Assembly (NCBI GenBank): GCA_025267735.1 | Contig: CM046297.1 | Span: 17,324,011 to 17,388,010 of the forward strand | Direction of reading: 5' to 3' | Length of the DNA stretch: 64,000 nt | From: Mactra quadrangularis | Lineage: Eukaryota; Mollusca; Bivalvia; Venerida; Mactridae | In this document: piece by piece, positions 57,030 to 64,000 of the stretch | Position numbering within the stretch: position 1 is the first letter of the stretch | How the letters are laid out: the number at the start of each line of letters is the position of its first letter | Position numbers and translations under genes: made by a program | Notes under the pieces: model-generated | Database searches by the model: none | What the model was told of the DNA's origin: nothing | What the model saw: only the letters and a program-made list of their open reading frames with translations

Positions 57030-58028
57030 ATGGGACGTTTAAACGACACACAACTTCCCGAAGCCATCGGTGTGATTAGAGGTGGGGCCTTAAAAACGTG
57101 AAGTTGCAAGGCAGATGGGTTGTTCACACCAGACAATTACAAAACTCATTCAACGGTACCATGATACAGGCTCCGTGCAAGACAGACAGCACCCTGGCCG
57201 CCAGAGAGTGACGTAAGTACGGCAAGACCGTCAAATAGTCATAACACGGGATCGGTTTATGACGGCGACACAAACTGCCCGAGAGGGGTCTTCAACAGAC
57301 GCATAAGCGACTCAACTGTTATTCGCCGCTTACGTCAAGCTGGATTACGGACCCATAAGCCATTCAGGGGCAATGTTTTAACACCAAATCGCCGTCGAAA
57401 CAGGGTGGATTGGTGCAGACGTCATGTCAGATGGATGCAACGTGATTGGCAGACAGTATTATTCTCTGACGAATCCAGATTTTGTATCAACGTGTTTGAC
57501 AGACGTAAGAAAGTGTGGCGTAAACGTGGCGAGAGATTCGCCGATTGTTGTGTACGGGAGGTCCCTAAATTCGGGGGAGGAGGTATCATGGTATGGGCAG
57601 CCATCTCTTGGAGGTACAGGACACCGTTGACCGTTGTTGATGGCAATCTGACGGCCCGACGTTACGTTGACGAAGTGCTAGAACCTTGTGTCCTTCCCTT
57701 CCTTCAAGCACATCCTGACGTCAATACAATCCAACAAGATAACGCGAGGTCCCACAGTGCCAACGTTACACAAACGTTTATGAGAGAACACAACGTTAAT
57801 GAAATGCCATGGCCGTAGTTTTCTCCAGATCTTAGCCCGATAGAACATTTATGGGATGAGCTAGGACGCAGGGTATATGATTGACGTCACCAGATTAACA
57901 CGACGCAACAACTTGTCCAGGCATTGAGGGAGGCTATACCACAATACCGCATTCAACGTCTGATACGCAGTATGAGGCGACGTTGCCAAGAAACACTACG
58001 CGTAAATGGTGGTCATACACGTTACTAG
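57030..58028 (+). pseudogene. Tc1-like transposase pseudogene, nearly full length
   Basis: The N-terminus (MGRLNDTQLPEAIGVIRGG) is a helix-turn-helix start like that at 18,021, then frame damage up to about 57,330. From there one frame holds LRQAGLRTHKPF, a W-x-R-R-H region, TVLFSDESRF with the first catalytic Asp, GGGGIMVWAAIS, QQDNARSHSA with the second Asp, and FSPDLSPIEHLWDEL with the third acidic residue: a complete DDE set of the Tc1 group. Stops at 57,816-57,818 (TAG) and 57,882-57,884 (TGA) interrupt the catalytic domain, so the enzyme is dead. The span of about 333 codons is normal for Tc1 transposases. It is not close enough to the 18,021 remnant to be its parent copy. Confidence 0.85.
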
Positions 58029-58286
58029 GTATGTGACTTTTCTTTAACACACCCATACGTTTTGATTGTCAATTCAAAACAAAGTAATCGACATTTGATA
58101 TCATTAAATCCATAAAAGGTGTCCCCTAATGTTAGATAATCTAGAGAAAAAAAATCACATCAAAATTATATAAGTACAAATATAAGCAAAACATTTAGTG
58201 GTAACTTTTCATTGACGGCGAGTATTATATTTATTTCATATACAATCAAATTTGTCCTGTGTTGCTTCATTTAGCTAAATAGTGAA

Positions 58287-58640
58287 AAGCAATCTGATTA
58301 AAACCCGATCTAAAATTTCCTCTCGCCTACTCGTTAATTAAAGTCTGGCCTTTTTCAAACGAAGGTCACGTTCAGGTGACCTTTACCTTTTCTCATCAAA
58401 ATATTAATGACGAAATTGTTATGATATGTAACTTGTTTACATCGTCTACGAAATCCAAATGCGATTGATAGTGATTTCGTCTAAATGAAAGCTACGCATT
58501 GATTGGTCGACACAAAGTTCATCTTTACGTGACCTTCCATGGAGACAGTAGAGAACCTATACGACAATACTCTTCAGGATTTCCGTTTACGGAGATTAAG
58601 TGAAAAACTATCAACGGAACCTTAGATATGCCATTGTGGG
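58287..58640 (+). repeat. Dispersed repeat R, copy 2
   Basis: Same order of sequence as 41,920-42,320, including AACGAAGGTCACGTTCAGGT, ATGTAACTTGTTTACATCGT and AGCTACGCATTGATTG, with a deletion in the middle. The following 150 bp are open on both strands but have no match I recognise. Confidence 0.75.
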
Positions 58641-58927
58641 CTGTTAAATTAGCGGAGACGATGTAAACGGCAATTTTTACTCCAGAAATGGTCAAATCCT
58701 TGAGCACATGGAAAGTGAAGCGAGTAAAAGAAACTGCTAAGGAAATATGGCCTATAATGTGATATTCTAAAGAATTCAACAATCACTAGGCTTGAATAAG
58801 TTATTTTAATAAGCTAGCTAGGTTTTTCTATTTTTAATTGCTATTCATTAATCTTGTAAAAATAAATGAAGAAAGCGTTGCTGTTTAGTCAAATCCTCGT
58901 TACCTCACCTTTTGAAAGTGACGTTAG
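58641..58927. other. Non-coding spacer
   Basis: Open frames on both strands up to 58,782, none with a recognisable domain. Confidence 0.35.
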
Positions 58928-59006
58928 CCGCGGCCGTTGCGCAGTGGTATGCATGTCTGACTTTGAATCCGGAGATCACGGGTTCGAGCCCGGTCGCGGT
59001 AGGAAA
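58928..59006 (+). other. tRNA-like sequence (probably a SINE head or tRNA pseudogene)
   Basis: A-box-like TTGCGCAGTGGTATGC and a B box ACGGGTTCGAGCCCGG are correctly spaced, and GCCGCGG can pair with TCGCGGT at the ends. But the T stem and D stem cannot both be formed with standard spacing, so it is not called a functional tRNA. Confidence 0.45.
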
Positions 59007-60079
59007 TACACTATACATGTGTTGTCGGTCTCGTGCTAGAGAAAAAGTGTCCAGGAAACCTATAGTAGGGGGGTTGTTAATTTGACTTTTTTATGAGACC
59101 CTGTTTAAAATATGCTTCATGTACTGACATGTAAGAAAAAGAATATCTTTCTGACCCCATTAACCCCCCTGTACATACCCTCTGAAGGTTGGCCACGCCC
59201 ATTTTCACATAAATTACCAGTTCTTTACATTTAATAAGTTGTATGGTATTGACCTGCAATGTGTCATGGGTTTATTAAGGTGCTGAGTTCAAAAATGAAG
59301 TCGAAAACAAAACACATCAAAACAATATGGCTGAAAATTCAAAATGGCAACCAATAGTATAAGCATATTCCGGAGTTTATTTATTCTGGAAATTCAATAT
59401 GTTGAATCATGCCTTCAATATGTCTAGCCACAGGTTTCTTAAGGTGCTAAATTCAAATATGAAGTAAAAAAACTTAATTTAACAATTTATCGGGGGCACA
59501 TACACCCCTCTGGACCCCCAGTCTGCTTTCCCGCCCGCTAAAGTGACAGACATACTTGTCGACATTACATTAAAAGAAGAACAGGTTTAAAACGAGATTG
59601 AGAGCTAGAATCCAATATTCCGGGTACCAGGGTAACAAGGCTGAGCATATTAAGTCATTGGTTGCCAAACAACATAAAGCATGGATTACCGTTACTTTTT
59701 TAAAAGTAAATTGAAAGATTAAAGAATATGCCTTGACTGGGAATCGAACTTGTTTCTCCAGGGTGCTAGGCAAGACCCAAAACCGCGTCGCGGTTGGGTC
59801 AACCCAACAAGAAGGCAGTTAGAAGTGACCAGCAATCACCACACTTTATAACAGCAAATTGTAAAATAATGTTGCAATTATTTTTTTCAATATAAATTTA
59901 TAGCCAGATTTGAATCTAACTGCCTTCAAACCTTATTTAAGTATTATCCAACCGTTTGATGATATTCCTGTTGGTTGGTGCACCAAAATCAACGTCCTAA
60001 CTAAATGTTTGATTTATTTGAATACGCAGACGATCTGTGTTGAAGAAAGACAGTGAACTGTGTAGCATGGTAAATTGAA
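59007..60079. other. Non-coding region
   Basis: A minus-strand tRNA-like piece (GGAATCGAACTTG) at about 59,738 and a GC hairpin (GACCCAAAACCGCG / CGCGGTTGGGTC) at 59,775-59,801 are the only features seen. Confidence 0.4.
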
Positions 60080-60300
60080 TAGTATATAATATATCAAATC
60101 ACCTCGACTTATTTGATAAAATAAAATATATTCCAATTTCATAATTCCTTGTTTCCAACTACAGTGTATTACAAATTTCAAATTTAAAATGGCGGTAATG
60201 TTTTGGTCGTGTTTGATTGGATTTCAGATTGTTGTTGATTTGAATAAGAATACCCAGAGGTTAAAGTTCATAGGTGACAAACGTACATAGGTCAAAGGTA
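60080..60300 (-). promoter_or_regulatory. Conserved CCAAT-containing block, copy B (right end of segment B)
   Basis: Homologous to 19,600-19,930 without the MITE of A. The minus strand has AATCCAATCAAACAC followed by GCCATTTTAAATTTGAA. It is the farthest shared block and could be the promoter of the minus-strand unit; inferred from position and conservation only. Confidence 0.25.
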
Positions 60301-60839
60301 TAGACGTACTGTATCCTATTCGGCCGTTCACTAGGAATGATATTCATTCAATGAATTAACGAAGTGTTCCGAATGACTGTACTCTAAGCAGACGACATGG
60401 GTTTTATTTTAATTTCGAGTCTATTCGTCTGTTGCTTAAGCCTCATACGGAACACCTTCGACCTTTCATGAATGAATATTTCTTATAGCAAATGACCGAG
60501 GATGTTCCGAATGGCTTAAGCCTATCACCACGTATCGCTTCGCTTCCTGGTACCCTCGAATCTATATCATTGTTTTGGTGTAAGAAGGGTACCAGGGCAA
60601 AAAAAGCGCTACGTTGCGATATACTTACAGGCAATAGGTCCTACAATTACTAAACATTGGTATGCAACCATTCGGAACTCCTCGCTGGGTCGAGGTGTTC
60701 CGAATAGTATGTAACCTGGCAACCACCCATGACCGGAAATAAAATCGATCTGAGGACTGCTGAAGTAAACACTCAAGAAAATATAAAAAGTATAAAGATT
60801 GCATTATATCTTATATTATATGATTCGGTAAGTCTCGGG
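60301..60839. other. Region with dispersed GTTCCGAATG inverted words and a MITE fragment
   Basis: GTGTTCCGAATG / CATTCGGAACTCC words at 60,365, 60,447, 60,500, 60,672 and 60,695 point in both directions and match the element at 39,330-39,600. At 60,545-60,600 CTGGTACCCT...AAGAAGGGTACCAGGGCA is the inside of the MITE family of 19,694 in reverse. Confidence 0.5.
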
Positions 60840-61135
60840 CTGAGAAAAATATGCAGCCGGGACTCGAACCCGGGACCCCTTTTCCATTTACATGGCGATT
60901 GCAGTTCTGCCTATGCTTAAGAGTCGTCTTTAAATACTTCTCCCGTACTGTGACAATATGCCCCAAAAATTAGAAAATCGGAATCTCTGACAGTTTAAGA
61001 AGCAATTAATTATTACAGGCATTTTTCAACTATTTAGTCTCGGTCCAAAGTTGTATGCCATTGTTACTGGGTGATAATTAATTTAGACTGACTGGGACCC
61101 GAACCTGGGACGCCCTGCTTAGATGAGCTTTCCGG
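60840..61135 (-). other. Two tRNA-like B-box relics (minus strand)
   Basis: At 60,856-60,885 the minus strand has CCGGGTTCGAGTCCCGG, a perfect T arm, but no good A box. At 61,088-61,112 CCAGGTTCGGGTCCCAG is similar. Probably old SINE heads. Confidence 0.35.
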
Positions 61136-61157
61136 TCGGTTACAAATCCTCCCTAAA

Positions 61158-61684
61158 AGCAATCTCTCATACAGAGTTGTCGATCTTTACAATGATCTCT
61201 ATCTCTGTTAACGTCTCGAAAGTAGTCCCAAACACGTGATCGTTTAAAACGATCATGTGACAATTTTTGAATTTTTTCCATATGCAACAGAAAAACTAAC
61301 TAACTGATCACCTTTCTTGTCTTGTAGATGTTCAAAGGCTTGTCGTTGACAGTCCCTTAGCACTAAATTTTTGCCATAATTTTTAGCAATATCATCTATT
61401 GTTGACATTTTTAGCGGATGAGTAAAAAAGCCAAATTACTCAGAATAGGGAGACGTTTCACAAGAAAATAGTTCTTGTGAATATAACTCTTTAAAAATTG
61501 GACTTCGGCTATAATAAAATTCTATTTCACGTTAAACTTGGAGATTATATATTTAAAAGACGAATTACGCTTTCGATACAAAATCTTAATTATATTACTA
61601 TTTTACAAGAATCTTGTAAAACCAGAGACGTTTACAGAGATATAGATCACTGTAAGGATCGACAACTCTGTATGAGAGATTGCC
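61158..61684. repeat. Long inverted repeat, about 60-bp arms, about 410-bp loop
   Basis: Left arm 61,158-61,217 (GCAATCTCTCATACAGAGTT GTCGATC...) and right arm 61,625-61,684 (inverse) match at about 55 of 59 positions. The loop is AT-rich without a gene. It may be a fold-back element or a young inverted duplication. Confidence 0.75.
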
Positions 61685-63336
61685 CTAAAAGGTGAACATA
61701 TTAAAAGACTACCCTAACAAGTAACGCACACTAGTAATTCCAATTTAGATAACGCGAACGCATGTAGTAAAAAGAATGAAAACACTCACTGATAATTGTT
61801 AAATTCCAGAAATAATTATATGAGTCTTTCTATTTCAATGTCGCATAACACTGAACAACGCATTCTAATTTGAATTGGATAAATAAATAAATGAATATTA
61901 TAAGGACGTACTGTGAAAACACTAAAAATGAACTGTAAAAATTAGATTTTGTCTAAATTTCTCCTTAAGGTTATTCATCAGAAACAATTTGAGTTGTCAG
62001 CCATGTTGGTCTAAAAAATGACCCAATTCATTAAACTTGCAATGTGTCAATTTTGAATACTTTAGTTGAAAAAATTCTGCATGGAATAGTCAATATGCAT
62101 AAAAATACATCTTTAGTCAGAAAAACAGGTTTTTAAAAACTTGTTTTAGAGAAAAAAACTTACTTTTCCAACTGCCCTTGTATCAGACTTTTTACGCGCA
62201 AGGTTCCTTCCTTCAAAAAACAATAAATCAAAAACTAGAACTGCCACCAGTGGCGAAAATACCCCCGCAACAGCAACATTTCAAGATAAAAGCAAGTCAA
62301 CATTGTGGAAGTCCAAAAGGGTAAATGTTGTAAGAAGCATAAAAACCATAAAAAGAATAGGATGCAAATATCAAATTGGAAATAAACAGCAAATTACAGT
62401 GTAATTCACTATAGATTTATGAAAAAGCAAAATGAACAGAGTTGTCATAAATATGTCAAATGATTTTTTACATGAAAATGAACACCATTTGGTCATTATG
62501 AATGTAAAGTGGAACAACAGACAAAGAGTGATCACATTTAAACTCATCATGAGTATGTTGTATCCAGAAGAGCAAAATGTAGAATGTGTTTGTAATTTTT
62601 TTTATAAATAAGTAAAAAATAAGGCAATTGTAAAAATGGTAGTCAGCAATGTACTCAATATAAATCAAACAATTAGCATTTACAATATCTTGTATCAAGA
62701 ATTTCACAAATACCCCATAAGAAAGCTTAAATTACCGATCATTATTTTCACAGTAGTAACGTTAAAATAATATCTAAAATCTCATGTAGCTATAACGAAA
62801 TAAGATGTTTTCTTCACAACATTACAGAAAAATTAAAGGTGGCTAATAGTTGGTCCATTGAAATACATAAAAAAATAAATACATATAAAAATTTCATCAA
62901 CAAGAATTTGTCAGCACAATTTTATCAAAATGAGGTGAGAAAAAAAGATGTTTGCTGTACAAGATATTAGAAAATTCAACATGGCTGCCAGTCAGCCATT
63001 TTGAATTCCACTTATGAAAATGCCAAGCACATTAACTTAAACAATTGCTAACTTTCTCAAAGTCTGTACAAAAATTATCAAATCATTTGCTTTTTGAAAA
63101 GAAAAATTCAGAATGGCTGCCAATCAGCCATTATGAATTTGATAAAATATCAATACATCAAAAAAAAGTTCAACAATAAGAATTTGATAAAAATAGCAGT
63201 ACATAATAGACTTCAGCAAGTCAAAATGGCAAACAATGTGGAATAATGCTATATTTAATAAGTTACATGACATAAAGCCATAAACCCTTGATTCATCTTC
63301 GTCAATAATTTTTGCTAATCAATGAGATAAACAGTT
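61685..63336. other. AT-rich non-coding region
   Basis: Contains scattered ATGGCTGNCARTCAGCCATT hairpin words (62,982-63,005, 63,113-63,135) and a lone ATACCCCCGC at 62,257 related to the 45,739 element. No gene is seen. Confidence 0.45.
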
Positions 63337-63560
63337 ACTACGAGATGTAGAATTGGTCATACTATATTAACACATTCATACCTTCTCAAAAGAAAGCAAG
63401 CACCTAAATGTATACAATGTGACGAGTATTTCAATGTCAAATACATTCTCCTTGACTGCCAGGATCTTAAATACATCCGTGACAAACATTTTAAAGTTAA
63501 CTCACTTAAAGAACTTTTTGAGTCTGTACCATCATATTTTCTAATCGCCGAGATCAAATA
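63337..63560 (+). pseudogene. LINE 3'-end fragment, copy 1
   Basis: The frame reads RCRIGHTILTHSYLLKRKQA, then CIQCDEYFNVKYILLDC and NSLKELFESVP, and stops at 63,558. It corresponds to the C-terminal tail after the reverse transcriptase of a non-LTR retrotransposon, including a Cys/His cluster in which the His is replaced by Tyr. It is joined directly to copy 2. Confidence 0.75.
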
Positions 63561-63920
63561 GTGATTTCGCGATGTAGAATTGGTCATACCAGATTAACAC
63601 ATTCATACCTTCTCAAAAGGGAGGAAGCACCTAAATATATACCCTGTGACGAGCATTTATATGTCAAACACGTTCTCCTTGACTGTCAGGATCTTAAAGA
63701 CATCCGTGACAAACATTTTAAAGTTAACTCACTTAAAGAACTTTTTGAGTCTGTACCAACATATGCGATACTTAACTTTTTGAAGGAAATAAATGTATAT
63801 AATAAGATATAGAGCTTTACATCATTAATATTGTTTTAATAAATAGTATCATTGATTGCTTTCGACGCGATATGACCTTTTTGTGTTGGTGCGCCGTAAA
63901 ACCAAAACAAAACCAAACAA
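63561..63920 (+). mobile_element. LINE 3'-end fragment, copy 2, with 3' UTR
   Basis: 83 codons starting MISRCRIGHTRLTHSYLLKR, with PCDEHLYVKHVLLDC (Cys-x-x...His...Cys) and ending FLKEINVYNKI. The 3' UTR ends GATATGACCTTTTTGTGTTG, GTGCGCCGTAAAACC and an A/C-rich tail. Upstream reverse transcriptase is missing (5' truncation, usual for LINEs). The 3' end resembles the tails of both SINE families of this window. Confidence 0.8.
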
Positions 63921-64000
63921 TACTTGAAGGAAATAAATGTTTATCATAAAATATAGGACGTAAAATCTTCATTATCTATTGAAGTAATAGTATCATCAAT
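63921..64000 (+). mobile_element. LINE 3'-end fragment, copy 3 (runs out of the window)
   Basis: Starts TTGAAGGAAATAAATGTTTA, i.e. at the last codons of the ORF, and continues like the 3' UTR of copy 2 (AATAGTATCATCAAT). Truncated at both ends as seen here. Confidence 0.6.

Noticed and set aside
56640..58150. TIRs for the Tc1 pseudogene from GGAGGACACTC near 56,667 and GGTGTCCCC near 58,117
   Set aside because: The match is only about 8-10 bases with gaps and no TA duplication; not good enough to call ends.
58525..58782. 85-codon minus-strand ORF next to repeat R
   Set aside because: The plus strand is also open over much of it and no domain or splice signal supports either; left unassigned.
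58928..59006. Functional tRNA gene
   Set aside because: A and B boxes are present but the acceptor, D and T stems cannot all form with standard spacing; more likely a SINE head or tRNA pseudogene.

Overview
The window looks like non-coding or intronic DNA from an animal nuclear genome. It is AT-rich and has no long conserved open reading frame. It is dominated by minisatellite arrays, two families of tRNA-derived SINEs, a truncated non-LTR retrotransposon (LINE) tail, Tc1/mariner-type transposase relics and many short TIR elements (MITEs). The repeat content and the LINE tail peptide suggest a lophotrochozoan, most likely a bivalve mollusc. That is inference, since no species-diagnostic gene is present. 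Nothing bacterial (operons, Shine-Dalgarno sites, CRISPR) is visible.

The main large-scale structure is a diverged duplication in direct orientation. Segment A runs from 1 to about 19,930 and segment B from about 46,676 to 60,300. Both carry the same parts in the same order: (i) a short tandem array of 67-75 bp units that can fold back; (ii) a linker; (iii) a long minisatellite of the same superfamily (68 bp in A; 67 and 66 bp in B); (iv) a conserved block of about 250 bp; (v) a CA-rich degenerate repeat; (vi) a conserved block with an ATG and a matching splice donor; (vii) a block with a matching splice acceptor; (viii) a conserved CCAAT-containing block. The conserved blocks read sensibly on the minus strand as pieces of a spliced transcription unit present in two paralogous copies. 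B keeps a peptide-like terminal frame; A has a plausible polyadenylation signal.

Between the copies (20-46.6 kb) lie SINEs, MITEs, an element of about 1.1 kb with promoter-like TATA boxes, a striking 81-nt hairpin, two clusters of TTGTGAA palindromes, a probable first exon of a secreted or membrane PAN/apple-domain protein (30,237-30,462, minus), a second huge minisatellite (31.16-39.17 kb, 46 bp becoming 48 bp, broken by two insertions), and a decayed Ty3/gypsy-like gag. After B come more MITE and tRNA-like relics, a 60-bp-arm inverted repeat, and three head-to-tail 5'-truncated copies of a LINE 3' end.

The most unusual observation concerns the 68-bp array of segment A. About 45 of its monomers contain, on the plus strand, the ten bases ATACTTACCT, which equal the 5' end of U1 snRNA. 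On the minus strand, the direction of the inferred paralogous transcript, the same sites read as consensus 5' splice sites directly preceded by an AG (AAG|GTAAGTAT). The array is therefore a long series of potential donor or recursive splice sites. The SINE tails also match the tail of the LINE at the right end of the window, which suggests a LINE/SINE mobilisation pair. No complete, intact protein-coding gene can be demonstrated from the sequence alone.
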